DNA from: Bryobacterales bacterium
Lineage (GTDB): Bacteria; Acidobacteriota; Terriglobia; Bryobacterales; Bryobacteraceae
Reading direction: 5' to 3'
Assembly: GCA_003167495.1 (NCBI GenBank)
Contig: PMSX01000204.1
Coordinates: 1 to 64,000 of the forward strand
DNA: 64,000 nt
Below are positions 46,258 through 54,887 of the stretch, in pieces (positions within the stretch are counted from its first letter, which is position 1; every line of letters starts with the position of its first letter). The notes under the pieces are model-generated. The model was not told the origin of the DNA. It searched no databases and saw nothing but the letters and a program-made list of their open reading frames with translations. Made by a program: the position numbers and the translations under genes.

Positions 46258-48105
46258 ATGCTTGTTGTATTCGGTTTACCCTCCCGCTTAGCCAGGTGGA
46301 TCGTGCCGCTTGCCTTTGCGCCCTTGCTCGGCAATCTGACTGGATGCGGCTCGGGAGTTCACGCCCAATCTAAGGAACCTGTCGCGCTCACTGTGAAGGC
46401 GCTTAACGAGCCTCCAGCGGAAGATGGCCAATGGGTGATGCCCGCAAAAGATTACGGAAGCACACGCTATAGCCAGCTCACCGATATCAGCACCAGCAAT
46501 GTAGGAACGCTGAAGCTGGCTTGGACATTCTCCACGGGAATGCTCCACGGCCATGAGGGTGCGCCGCTCGTGGTTGGCGACACAATGTATTTGACAACCC
46601 CCTACCCCAACGTTCTTTACGCGCTGGACCTAAGTAAAGGAGGGACCGTTAAGTGGGCATACAAGCCCAACCCTGTCGCCTCGGCTCAGGGTGAGGCGTG
46701 CTGCGATGTCGTGAATCGCGGCGCGTCCTACTCGAACAATCGTATCTTCTTCAACAGCCTGGATGGGAACGCAATTGCCGTCGACGCCCAAACCGGAAAG
46801 GAGATCTGGAAAACCAAAATCGGCGACCTCAATAGAGGGGAAACCATCACAATGGCGCCTCTGGTCGTAAAGGATCGTGTCCTCGTAGGCGATAGTGGCG
46901 GCGAGATGGGCATTCGAGGAAAGCTGTCGGGGCTTGACATAAACACCGGCAAGATCGTTTGGCAGGCCTTTACTTGCGGGCCGGACAAGGATGTTCTCAT
47001 CGGCCCGAACTTCAAGCCATTCTACGAGTCTGAGCGCGGAAAAGATTTAGGTGTCGCAACTTGGCCGAAGGATCTTTGGAAGATTGGTGGCGGCTCGGTG
47101 TGGGCCTGGATCTCCTACGATCCTGAATTGGACCTCATCTATTACGGAACTTCGAATCCCAGTCCCTGGAATCCCGAGGTGCGGCCGGGGGACAACAAGT
47201 GGACGTCGACTGTTTTCGCGAGGCATCCCGAGACCGGCGAGGCGGTCTGGGCTCACCAATACAGCCCTCATGATAACTACGATTACGATGCTGTCAATGA
47301 GCATATACTCGTCGATTTGAAGATCGACGGTCGAATCCGCAAAGTGCTCCTTCATCCCAATCGCGACGGCCGCATGTATGTTATGGACCGAGCCACCGGT
47401 GAAGTGTTGAGCGCAAATACATTCGCTTACGTTACGACCACCACCGGCGTCGACATGAAAACCGGCCGGCCACTTGACGTTAAATCGCTGACGCCGGGTT
47501 TTGGCAGAACCGTCCGCGGCATTTGCCCGGCGGCTCCTGGAGGAAAGGATTGGCAACCCTCTGCTTATTCGTTTAAGACGGGTCTTCTTTACATGCCGCA
47601 AAACAACTTGTGCCAGGAAGAGCAGGGCGTGGAAGCAAATTACGTATCTGGAACGCCATACGTCGGCGCAATTGTGCGGATGTATGCCGCCCCGGGCGGA
47701 AACCGCGGTTTTTATACAGCATGGGATCCAGTGGCAGGTAAACCGGTCTGGCAGATCAAAGAGAGGTTTCCGGTTTGGAGCGGCACTGTGGTAAACGCGG
47801 GCAACGTTGCGTTCTACGGCACGATGGATGGCTATTTCAAAGCAGTGGACGCCACCAATGGCAACCCGCTCTGGCAGTTCAAGGTCGGCTCCGGTATCGT
47901 GGGCCAGCCGGTCATCTACAAGGGACCCGACCACAAGGAATACGTAGCGATCTATTCCGGTGTGGGCGGCTGGTCGGGAGCCATTGTGCCCGGCGAGCTC
48001 GATCCGCGCGATGGAACCTCAGCATTGGGTTTCGTCAACGCTATGTCGGATCTGCCTCAATACACAACGGCAGGGGGGACTCTCTATGCGTTCACGCTTC
48101 CTTAA
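46258..48105 (+). CDS. xoxF: XoxF-type PQQ-dependent alcohol (methanol) dehydrogenase
   Basis: 615 residues, eight-bladed quinoprotein propeller. Signal peptide has a possible lipobox (NLTGC, Cys30). Active-site residues can be placed: adjacent cysteines 148-149 (GEACCDVVNRG, the PQQ disulfide), Glu216 (SGGEMGIRG), Asn300 (YYGTSNPSPWNPE) and Asp342 in DNYDYDAVNE. The D-Y-D at 342-344 is the motif that sets lanthanide-using XoxF apart from calcium MxaF, which has Ala two residues after the catalytic Asp. Glu to Asn spacing of 84 equals that known for MDHs. Expected to oxidise methanol or another primary alcohol in the periplasm, handing electrons to cytochrome c. xoxJ-like and cytochrome genes follow directly. 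Confidence 0.9.
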   Translation: MLVVFGLPSRLARWIVPLAFAPLLGNLTGCGSGVHAQSKEPVALTVKALNEPPAEDGQWVMPAKDYGSTRYSQLTDISTSNVGTLKLAWTFSTGMLHGHEGAPLVVGDTMYLTTPYPNVLYALDLSKGGTVKWAYKPNPVASAQGEACCDVVNRGASYSNNRIFFNSLDGNAIAVDAQTGKEIWKTKIGDLNRGETITMAPLVVKDRVLVGDSGGEMGIRGKLSGLDINTGKIVWQAFTCGPDKDVLIGPNFKPFYESERGKDLGVATWPKDLWKIGGGSVWAWISYDPELDLIYYGTSNPSPWNPEVRPGDNKWTSTVFARHPETGEAVWAHQYSPHDNYDYDAVNEHILVDLKIDGRIRKVLLHPNRDGRMYVMDRATGEVLSANTFAYVTTTTGVDMKTGRPLDVKSLTPGFGRTVRGICPAAPGGKDWQPSAYSFKTGLLYMPQNNLCQEEQGVEANYVSGTPYVGAIVRMYAAPGGNRGFYTAWDPVAGKPVWQIKERFPVWSGTVVNAGNVAFYGTMDGYFKAVDATNGNPLWQFKVGSGIVGQPVIYKGPDHKEYVAIYSGVGGWSGAIVPGELDPRDGTSALGFVNAMSDLPQYTTAGGTLYAFTLP

Positions 48106-48892
48106 CACGCTGTTGGCGTTCTCGTTTTTGGGCGCGACGGCGAGGATTTACGCGGCAGAGGATGTCCTGCGAGTTTGCGCGGACCCGAACAACCTGCCGT
48201 TTTCCAACGCACAAGAACAGGGGTTTGAGAACAAAATCGCCTCCCTCCTGGCCAGCACCCTGCATGAGACCCTCAGCTATACCTGGTGGGTTGAACGCAA
48301 CAGCCTTGCGAAGAACACGGTAAACGCAAACCGCTGCGACGTATTGCTGGGGGTGCCTGCCGCGTTTGAGCATGTGGCAACCACCAAGCCTTATTACAGG
48401 TCTACTTACGTCTTTGTCTATCGACAGGACCGGCAACTCCATTTGAAATCGCTGTACGATCCGGCGCTGGAGCGGCTCCACATTGGAGTTCACATGCTTG
48501 GCAACGGATTTTGTCCGCCTGAAGTTGTGCTGGCGAGGCGCGGTATCCGCTCTAACGTGACCGGATATAGCATGCGTGGGTCTTATGGGCAGGCAAACCC
48601 GCCCGCCCGGTTGATCGAAGCAGTCGAAAAGAAGGATGTTGACGTGGCGATTGTTTGGGGACCGTTGGGCGGATACTTTGCGCAACAGCAACCTGCACCG
48701 CTCGTTGTTGTGCCTGTCTCCCCTGACCACCTTGGCGAGGTCCCATTCAGTTATGACATTGCGTTGGCTGTGCGAACACGCAATGTAGCGCTTAAAGACC
48801 GTCTGGATAACGCACTGACGAGCAAAGCCAAAGAGATTCGGGCGATCCTCGTTTCCTACGGCGTTCCCGAATCAGAGACCACAAAGGAGTGA
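48086..48892 (+). CDS. xoxJ: XoxJ/MoxJ-like periplasmic binding protein
   Basis: 268 residues from ATG 48086, overlapping the xoxF end by 20 bases; a longer open frame upstream is only a shadow of xoxF. Signal peptide ends near IYAAED. Mature start DVLRVCADPNNLPFSNAQEQGFENKIA is the classic start of the quinoprotein-dehydrogenase-associated SBP_bac_3 group; also VLLGVPAAFEHV, GVHMLGNGFCPPEVVLARRG and VDVAIVWGPLGGYFA. MoxJ/XoxJ proteins are needed for active MDH, probably in folding or cofactor loading. Order xoxF-xoxJ-cytochrome differs from the xoxFGJ order of many methylotrophs. Confidence 0.88.
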   Translation: MRSRFLNTLLAFSFLGATARIYAAEDVLRVCADPNNLPFSNAQEQGFENKIASLLASTLHETLSYTWWVERNSLAKNTVNANRCDVLLGVPAAFEHVATTKPYYRSTYVFVYRQDRQLHLKSLYDPALERLHIGVHMLGNGFCPPEVVLARRGIRSNVTGYSMRGSYGQANPPARLIEAVEKKDVDVAIVWGPLGGYFAQQQPAPLVVVPVSPDHLGEVPFSYDIALAVRTRNVALKDRLDNALTSKAKEIRAILVSYGVPESETTKE

Positions 48893-48894
48893 AC

Positions 48895-49389
48895 ATGCGG
48901 GCGATGAGTCTAGCTGTGCTTTTGGTGCTGACTGTCTCTTGTAAGCGAGAACAGCGTCAGCTGCGCGTGGAACCGGACCAGCGAGCAGTGTCCCTGGAAG
49001 CCCGCGAGGGTGAGATCCAACCGGGTGGACCTGTGCAGGAGCTTGTCGTGAAGAATCCTTATGAAGGAAATGCGGATGCCATCGCCGAAGGAGAGCGTCT
49101 TTACGGTTGGTATAACTGCTCCGTTTGTCATGGGACGCACGGAGGTGGAGGTATGGGCTTGAACCTGCTTGCCCCCGCGCTAGTCTATGGCGACGCATCC
49201 GATAACCTCTTCGACACCATTAACAAAGGGCGCCCCAAAGGTATGCCGTCATGGGGAGGACGCATTCCGACGAATCAGATTTGGGAGATTGTCACCTTCA
49301 TCCGCTCACTGAGGGGCTTGGAGCCGAAGGCGGTGACACCGGCCCGCGAAGAAGCTTTGCAGTATCAATCTCCGGCAGGCAGCAGGTAG
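48895..49389 (+). CDS. c-type cytochrome, likely XoxF electron acceptor
   Basis: 164 residues from ATG 48895 (AAGGAG 5 bases before it). Short hydrophobic leader ending VSC, a weak lipobox with Cys16. One haem motif CSVCH (75-79) and a methionine in RPKGMPSWGG as likely sixth ligand, i.e. class I cytochrome c. Sits between xoxJ and coxB, 6 bases before coxB, so the likely route of electrons from the dehydrogenase to the oxidase. Whether it counts as true XoxG by phylogeny cannot be judged by eye. Confidence 0.85.
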   Translation: MRAMSLAVLLVLTVSCKREQRQLRVEPDQRAVSLEAREGEIQPGGPVQELVVKNPYEGNADAIAEGERLYGWYNCSVCHGTHGGGGMGLNLLAPALVYGDASDNLFDTINKGRPKGMPSWGGRIPTNQIWEIVTFIRSLRGLEPKAVTPAREEALQYQSPAGSR

Positions 49390-49395
49390 GTAGAA

Positions 49396-50379
49396 GTGTA
49401 CGATCAATTCGTTTTGCCAATAATATTGGCCTCGCTTCCGGCTTCAATCAGTCAGTCGGCTCTTTACCCCGCGGGGCCGCAAGCTGCCAAAGTCTATCTT
49501 CTCTGGGAAATCTTTGGCTGGCTTTTCGCAGCTATCTGGACAATCGTCATCGGTTTCCTGCTGGTGGCACTCTTCCGCCGGCACCGCGCCGCTGTGTTGG
49601 CGCCCAACGCCGGTGAAAGAGCGGTTGCCGTGGCGGGAAGCATCACCATCGGGATCCTGTTTATCCTCATCATCGTCAGTTCGGTGGCGGCGCGCGATAT
49701 TCATGCGAGCCACGCGCCCTCCGATGAGCTGAGAATCCACGTCATTGGACGCCAGTGGTGGTGGGAATTCCAGTATCAAAACGGTTCCGCGGATCACTTG
49801 CTCACCACCGCAAATGAGTTTCACATTCCGGTGGGCCGCCGGGTGCGCTTCGAGGTCACGTCTAACGACGTGATTCACAGCTTCTGGGTCCCCAATCTGT
49901 CGCCAAAAATGGACGCTATCCCGGACCACTTCAACACGATTGCTTTTCAGGCCGATCGCGAAGGAACGTATCGCGGCCAGTGCGCCGAGTTTTGCGGGCT
50001 ACAGCACGCCCATATGGGCTTCATCGTTGTTGTCGAAAGCCCGGACAAGTTTCAGGAGTGGTTCAAGAATCAGCTAACACCGTCGGCAGAGAATCTCACT
50101 GCGGAACAGCAGAAGGGCCGGCAGATTTTTCTCGCTTCACCTTGCGTGATTTGCCACTCGATTCGCGGAACGGACGCTTTCGGTTCTGTCGCTCCTGATC
50201 TGACTCACCTGGCGAGCCGGAGCACGATAGCGGCAGCTGAACTGGAGAATACGCCCGGCAATCTCAGCGGGTGGATTACCGATTCGCAGCGGCTTAAGCC
50301 AGGCACCAAGATGCCGCCCATCGACATCGCTTCTCAAGACATGCAACCCCTGCTCTCGTATTTGGAGGCTCTCAAGTGA
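49396..50379 (+). CDS. coxB: caa3-type cytochrome c oxidase subunit II with fused cytochrome c
   Basis: 327 residues from GTG 49396. Two membrane helices (about 30-62 and 75-100), then the cupredoxin domain with the CuA site: QWWWEFQY, HSFWVPNLSPKMD and GQCAEFCGLQHAHM. A C-terminal cytochrome c domain (about 230-327) has CVICH and a KMPP methionine region, which makes this a caa3-type subunit that takes electrons from other cytochromes. Overlaps coxA (GTGA). All CuA ligands are visible. Confidence 0.92.
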   Translation: MYDQFVLPIILASLPASISQSALYPAGPQAAKVYLLWEIFGWLFAAIWTIVIGFLLVALFRRHRAAVLAPNAGERAVAVAGSITIGILFILIIVSSVAARDIHASHAPSDELRIHVIGRQWWWEFQYQNGSADHLLTTANEFHIPVGRRVRFEVTSNDVIHSFWVPNLSPKMDAIPDHFNTIAFQADREGTYRGQCAEFCGLQHAHMGFIVVVESPDKFQEWFKNQLTPSAENLTAEQQKGRQIFLASPCVICHSIRGTDAFGSVAPDLTHLASRSTIAAAELENTPGNLSGWITDSQRLKPGTKMPPIDIASQDMQPLLSYLEALK

Positions 50380-52283
50380 CACCCGTCAGCCAGCAAACGC
50401 CCGTCGACCGCGAGAATTTGGAACTCGCGCGGACTTGGGCGCCGCCTACCGGTCCTTTTCGTTGGTTCCGGGAAGTAAATGCTCAAGTCATCGGCAAGCG
50501 CTATATCGTCACCGCGTTTATCTTCTTTCTTATCGCAGGGCTCGAGGCGCTCTTGATTCGAGTACAACTCGCCGCACCTGAAAACCACTTCCTCAATCCC
50601 GATCTCTATAACCAGATTTTTACGATGCACGGCAGCACCATGATGTTCCTCTTCGCGGTGCCAGTTCTTGAGGGATTCGGCGTATACCTCGTACCTTTGA
50701 TGTTGGGTGCACGCAACGTCTCACTGCCCAGACTGAACGCGTTCGGTTATTACATTTATTTGTTTGGTGGAATCTTCCTCTATATCGGGCTGCTTACGAA
50801 CACAGGTCCGGATGCAGGCTGGTTTTCCTATACGCCTTTGTCGGGACCGCAGTTTTCTCCTGGTGAGCGGCTGAATTTCTGGACGCAGATGATTATCTAC
50901 ACGAACCTTTCGGCACTCTGCGTGGCCGTGGTCATTATTGTGACCGCGTTAAAGCAGAAGCCACCTGGAATGTCTCTGAACCGGATGCCCGTGTTTGTCT
51001 GGGCCGTGACCATCCAGTCTTTCATGGTGCTCTTCGCCATGCCGGTGGTGGTGGCCGCGAGCACCATGCTCTTTCTCGACCGCCGGATCGGAACCAATAT
51101 CTTTAATTCCGCGCAAGGCGGCGACCCATTACTTTGGCAACATCTGTTCTGGTTCTTCGGCCATCCGGATGTGTATATCGTCTTCATCCCCCCAATGGGA
51201 ATGATTGCGGAGGTTGTGGCTACTTTCTGCCGTCGCCCGCTGGTGGGCTATCAGGCAATTGTGTTGGCCGAAATCGCCACGGGTTTCATCAGTTTCGGTT
51301 TGTGGGTGCACCACATGTTCGCCACTGGAATTCCGCAGCTGGGTGAGGCGTTCTTCACCGCGGCGAGCATGATGATCGCAATTCCTACCGGCGTTCAGAT
51401 TTTCTGCTGGATCGCCACCATTTGGACGGGAAGGCCGCGTCTGGAAGTGCCGATTTATTGGGCCGCAGGCGTCGTCGCGACCTTTGTCATTGGCGGGTTG
51501 AGCGGCGTGATGATGGCTGCAGTTCCGTTCGACGTGCAAGTACATGATACGTTCTTCGTGGTTGGTCATATTCACTACGTCTTGATTGGGTCAACCGTGT
51601 TCGGGGTCATGGCCGCGCTCTATTTCTGGTTTCCAAAAATGAGCGGCCGTCTGTTCAACGTCGCGCTGGGAAAATGGAGCTTCTGGCTGTCATTCATAGG
51701 ATTCAATGTGACGTTCTTTCCGATGCACGTGCTCGGACTGCTCGGCATGCCCCGGCGCATTTACACGTATCAGCCCGGGCTGGGCTGGGATGGTTTGAAC
51801 CTGCTTTCGACCGTGGGCGCATTCATCCTCGCCACCGGATTCCTGTTGAGTCTCGTGAATGTGTTGAAGTCGTTAAGGGACGGAAGAGAGGCCGGCAGTA
51901 ATCCCTGGGATGCACCAACAATGGAGTGGAGGACGCCATCCCCTCCGCCTTCCTACACTTTCCTGGAGTTACCGGTTGTGTGGGGCAGCGGACCTCCGTC
52001 GTGGGACGAAAAGCCCGAAGGAGCCGTACGGGGACTTGATCCTTCGCGGCGCGAAGTTCTGATCACGAAGATCGTTGATGCTTCTCCGGACCATCGCTAC
52101 ATCGTTCCGGGACCGAGCATATGGCCTTTCCTGCTCGGCCTTCTGGGTGCTCTTACTTTCGCTGCAATCGCGTTCTATATTCGCTGGGCGCCCATCGGCG
52201 CGGGCCTGTGCGTGTTGGCGCTGATCGGGTGGTTTTGGCCCTCCCGAGGCTCGGTAACTGACACTTTCGGAGGCGCTGAATGA
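50376..52283 (+). CDS. coxA: cytochrome c oxidase subunit I
   Basis: 635 residues from a GTG that overlaps the coxB stop. Twelve core helices with the metal sites: FTMHGSTMMFLFAVP (haem a His), WFFGHPDVYIVFIPPMG (CuB His and the cross-linked His-Tyr), HHMFATGI, and HDTFFVVGHIHYVLIGS (haem a and a3 histidines). The HPDVY tyrosine and the loop that follows match A-type oxidases. A C-terminal extension of about 110 residues with two more helices (from PSPPPSYTFLELP on) resembles the fused subunit IV region. Reduces O2 to water and pumps protons. Confidence 0.93.
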   Translation: MTPVSQQTPVDRENLELARTWAPPTGPFRWFREVNAQVIGKRYIVTAFIFFLIAGLEALLIRVQLAAPENHFLNPDLYNQIFTMHGSTMMFLFAVPVLEGFGVYLVPLMLGARNVSLPRLNAFGYYIYLFGGIFLYIGLLTNTGPDAGWFSYTPLSGPQFSPGERLNFWTQMIIYTNLSALCVAVVIIVTALKQKPPGMSLNRMPVFVWAVTIQSFMVLFAMPVVVAASTMLFLDRRIGTNIFNSAQGGDPLLWQHLFWFFGHPDVYIVFIPPMGMIAEVVATFCRRPLVGYQAIVLAEIATGFISFGLWVHHMFATGIPQLGEAFFTAASMMIAIPTGVQIFCWIATIWTGRPRLEVPIYWAAGVVATFVIGGLSGVMMAAVPFDVQVHDTFFVVGHIHYVLIGSTVFGVMAALYFWFPKMSGRLFNVALGKWSFWLSFIGFNVTFFPMHVLGLLGMPRRIYTYQPGLGWDGLNLLSTVGAFILATGFLLSLVNVLKSLRDGREAGSNPWDAPTMEWRTPSPPPSYTFLELPVVWGSGPPSWDEKPEGAVRGLDPSRREVLITKIVDASPDHRYIVPGPSIWPFLLGLLGALTFAAIAFYIRWAPIGAGLCVLALIGWFWPSRGSVTDTFGGAE

Positions 52284-52888
52284 ATAAACACGACGTAGAT
52301 GCCAGCCATTTGCCGACAATTGGGTTCGGCGCGCGCGCCCCGGTCTGGTGGGCCGGGATACTCTCGATGATCATGCTGAGCACGATCTTTGCGCTCTTAT
52401 TCTCGAGTTATTCTTATCTGCGCACCGGCTTTTCCAGTTGGCCGGCCCCGGGAGCGCCGACGCCTGACTTGGTTCTCCCGACCATCAGCCTACTGGTGTT
52501 GCTGACCGGTTGTGTCCCGACGCATATGGCAAGTAAGGCGGCGCAGCGAGGCGAGCACCGCAAAGCTGGTTCCGGGTTATTCATCGCCCTGATTTTGGCC
52601 GGTATATTTCTGGCTTTGAGATTCCTTACCTTCGCGCGTCTTGGATTTACCTGGTACACGAGCGTGTACGGCTCCCTGGTATGGATCGTTTTGGGTTTTC
52701 ACACGCTTTTGGCAATCGCGAGCGCGGCGCAAACCTGCATCGTCTTCGGGACCCTGGTTGGTAGCGGATACCGCGAGAAACAGCGGCTCGGAGTGCAGAT
52801 CGACGCAACGTATTGGTACTTTCTTGCCTTAAGCTGGATACCTTTCTATTTTCTGTTCTTTGTGTATCCGAACATTCAGGGGAGTTGA
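52280..52888 (+). CDS. coxC: cytochrome c oxidase subunit III
   Basis: 202 residues, five hydrophobic segments, typical of the short bacterial form. WWAGILSMIMLSTIFALLF near the N terminus, YTSVYGSLVWIVLGFHTLLA with the conserved His of subunit III helix, and DATYWYFLALSWIPFYFLFF at the end. Start overlaps the coxA stop (ATGA). Stabilises subunit I and the proton uptake path. Confidence 0.88.
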   Translation: MNKHDVDASHLPTIGFGARAPVWWAGILSMIMLSTIFALLFSSYSYLRTGFSSWPAPGAPTPDLVLPTISLLVLLTGCVPTHMASKAAQRGEHRKAGSGLFIALILAGIFLALRFLTFARLGFTWYTSVYGSLVWIVLGFHTLLAIASAAQTCIVFGTLVGSGYREKQRLGVQIDATYWYFLALSWIPFYFLFFVYPNIQGS

Positions 52889-52889
52889 T

Positions 52890-53264
52890 ATGTCGAATGC
52901 CGCTTCAGAATCTATTCGCGCGCACCACGCCGGTCCGCTTTGGCTCAATCTGATTCCAGGCCCGGCAATCTGGGCTATTCAGGCATCCACTAATTACGCC
53001 CTCGTCCAATACGCATGCACATCCGAGATTGCCGCAGCGGCGATCCATACAATCGGCATCGCGGCGCTGGTAGTGCTCGCCCTTTGCATGGCTTCAGCCA
53101 GGCGCAGATATAAAGCGGTATCGGTTCAATCGGAGAACGTTGACGTTGAGGCTTGGCCGCCTCAGCGTTGGGTGCCGGCAGCCGGCTTTATCCTGTGCAT
53201 GGTCTTCTTTGTGGTGACTCTGGCGGAGACGATTCCACCTTTTATTGTGAACCGATGCGAATGA
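52890..53264 (+). CDS. small membrane protein of the cox operon
   Basis: 124 residues from ATG 52890 (GGGGAG upstream). Three hydrophobic helices (near 17-35, 48-65 and 92-112), short soluble parts. Starts one base after coxC ends and overlaps ctaG, so part of the same mRNA. No family recognised; similar-sized membrane proteins occur in caa3 operons as subunit IV or assembly helpers. Confidence 0.65.
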   Translation: MSNAASESIRAHHAGPLWLNLIPGPAIWAIQASTNYALVQYACTSEIAAAAIHTIGIAALVVLALCMASARRRYKAVSVQSENVDVEAWPPQRWVPAAGFILCMVFFVVTLAETIPPFIVNRCE

Positions 53265-54151
53265 ATTTCAAATGGACCGTTCTGCTGGTCTTCGCGAATT
53301 TCGCGTCCGCACATCCGGGCGAACGTCTGGAACCGCATGATCTTTGGACGGCATGGGAGTTTGATCCGGGCGTGGTTATACCGCTGGTGTTGAGCGCATT
53401 CCTCTACTATTTTGGTGTCTACCGCAGCGGCTCGATCCCCCGGTCGCATATAGCCGCTTTCACAGCCGGGTGGCTGTCGTTAGTAGTGGCGCTGGTCTCG
53501 CCGCTGCACCCGCTCGGCGAGTCTTTATTCTCCGCTCATATGACCCAGCATGAAATTCTCATGCTCATTTCAGCGCCGCTTCTCGTACTGGGCCGGCCCA
53601 TGGTTCCGATGCTGTGGGCGCTCCCCATCTCGTGGCGACGCGCCTTGGGGAGCGCGGCAAAAGCACCTCCTGTCCACGCCGTGTGGCAGACAATTACATA
53701 CCCGCTGGTTGCGTGGGCAATTGAACTCGTTGTTTTGTGGGGCTGGCATCTACCCGCTCTTTTTGAAAGGACGCTGACCAGTGATCTTGCCCATGCTGCC
53801 CAGCACGCCAGCTTCCTGAGCGCGTCACTTCTCTTTTGGTGGGCTGTCTTCCAGGGAGGCGAACGGCGTTTCGGTTACGGGATGTCGGTGATGTACCTCT
53901 TTACAACAGCTGTCTACTCCGGCATTCTGGGCGCTCTGCTTACGTTCTCACAACGCGTGTGGTATCCGGCATATAACGGATCAACGGCCGTTTGGGGTTT
54001 GACACCGCTCGAAGATCAGCAGATTGGCGGGCTTATTATGTGGGTCCCCGCGAGCATCGTGTACATTGTCGCGGGTTTATGGTTATTCGCACTTTGGCTC
54101 GCGGAGTCGGATTTCCGATCGGCGCAGGCGAGCGCACGAAACAGCATATGA
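53255..54151 (+). CDS. ctaG: CtaG family caa3 oxidase assembly protein
   Basis: 298 residues from ATG 53255, or 296 from 53261, which would give an ATGA overlap with the previous stop. A cleavable leader (VLLVFANFASA), then seven helices with LHPLGESLFSAHMTQHEILMLI in two parts, PLVLGRPM, WGWHLPALFE and LFWWAVFQGG. This is the Bacillus-type CtaG (PF09678), needed for CuB insertion in caa3 oxidases, distinct from the Cox11 protein also named CtaG. Its histidine and methionine-rich loops suit copper handling. Confidence 0.88.
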   Translation: MRMNFKWTVLLVFANFASAHPGERLEPHDLWTAWEFDPGVVIPLVLSAFLYYFGVYRSGSIPRSHIAAFTAGWLSLVVALVSPLHPLGESLFSAHMTQHEILMLISAPLLVLGRPMVPMLWALPISWRRALGSAAKAPPVHAVWQTITYPLVAWAIELVVLWGWHLPALFERTLTSDLAHAAQHASFLSASLLFWWAVFQGGERRFGYGMSVMYLFTTAVYSGILGALLTFSQRVWYPAYNGSTAVWGLTPLEDQQIGGLIMWVPASIVYIVAGLWLFALWLAESDFRSAQASARNSI

Positions 54152-54519
54152 AATGGATATTGGCAGCTGCTTTATTACTCCCTCTCATTTCGGTCTCATG
54201 CTCTGAGCTACTGGAACCAGCGGATGCTCCAGATTTCGGCGGCGATGCCGGCCGCGGGAAAGAAAAGATTGCCTATTACGGCTGCGGTTCGTGTCACACG
54301 ATCCCCGGAGTCATCGGGGCGCAGGGACTCTTAGGTCCGCCACTCACTGGCGTCGGAAACCGCGTCTATCTGACAGGTGTTCTGCTGAATAACTCGGATA
54401 ACATGGCGTTATGGATCCAGAATCCGCAAGCGGTGAACCAGCTTACTGTGATGCCCAACCTACATGTTACGCCGGGCGATGCTAATGACATCGCCAGCTA
54501 TCTGACCAGTCTGCGATAG
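54148..54519 (+). CDS. class I cytochrome c, last gene of the cox run
   Basis: 123 residues, start overlapping ctaG (ATGA). Leader ends VSCSE, possibly lipidated at Cys18. Haem motif CGSCH (46-50) and a late MPNLHV methionine. The pattern IPGVIGAQGLLGPPLTGVGNR is shared with cytochromes attached to caa3-type enzymes. Probably a second membrane-tethered electron shuttle for the oxidase. Confidence 0.87.
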   Translation: MKWILAAALLLPLISVSCSELLEPADAPDFGGDAGRGKEKIAYYGCGSCHTIPGVIGAQGLLGPPLTGVGNRVYLTGVLLNNSDNMALWIQNPQAVNQLTVMPNLHVTPGDANDIASYLTSLR

Positions 54520-54887
54520 GTTGGCGTCGGGTGGCGTCTATTTCCAATCGGCGTCTGGCACTGTCCTGCTGATACGTCTCGGCCCTCTCTTTCACCGCCC
54601 AACTTCTAGCCGAACCGCGACTGTTAAGGAGTCGGCAACGCCGCTCTCGTTTTGAGGCAGGACGGCAATTTTCCCGTTCACAGCTCTCGAAAATAAATCT
54701 CGGATTTTTTTACTCTCATCCCCTCAACCACTTACCGCCAAATCTCCCTTCCAAATCTCCTCACCATAGTTCGTTTTCACCCCTCCATTTGCTACATTCC
54801 TGTCAGGCCCGGCAGGGTGTTTACTCTGCGCGGGCCATTTCCGTTTCTGGCGCCTCGCAGCAAATCGGAAAAAGGAGAATCCAAATC
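54520..54887. other. intergenic stretch, no gene seen
   Basis: 368 bases between the last cytochrome gene and the next protein. I see no coding pattern or RNA gene. There is a T7 run near 54704-54710 without a matching stem, and a C/T-rich part after it. AAAAGGAG just before 54888 is the ribosome site of the next gene. Confidence 0.5.

Noticed and set aside
47047-47934. 295-codon open frame antisense to xoxF
   Set aside because: It mirrors the codon structure of the dehydrogenase on the other strand, shows no family pattern and has no ribosome site; a shadow frame of a GC-rich gene.
46258-48105. Calling the PQQ enzyme an MxaF-type calcium methanol dehydrogenase
   Set aside because: MxaF has Ala two residues after the catalytic Asp; this protein has Asp (D-Y-D), and no mxaI-like small subunit gene is present.
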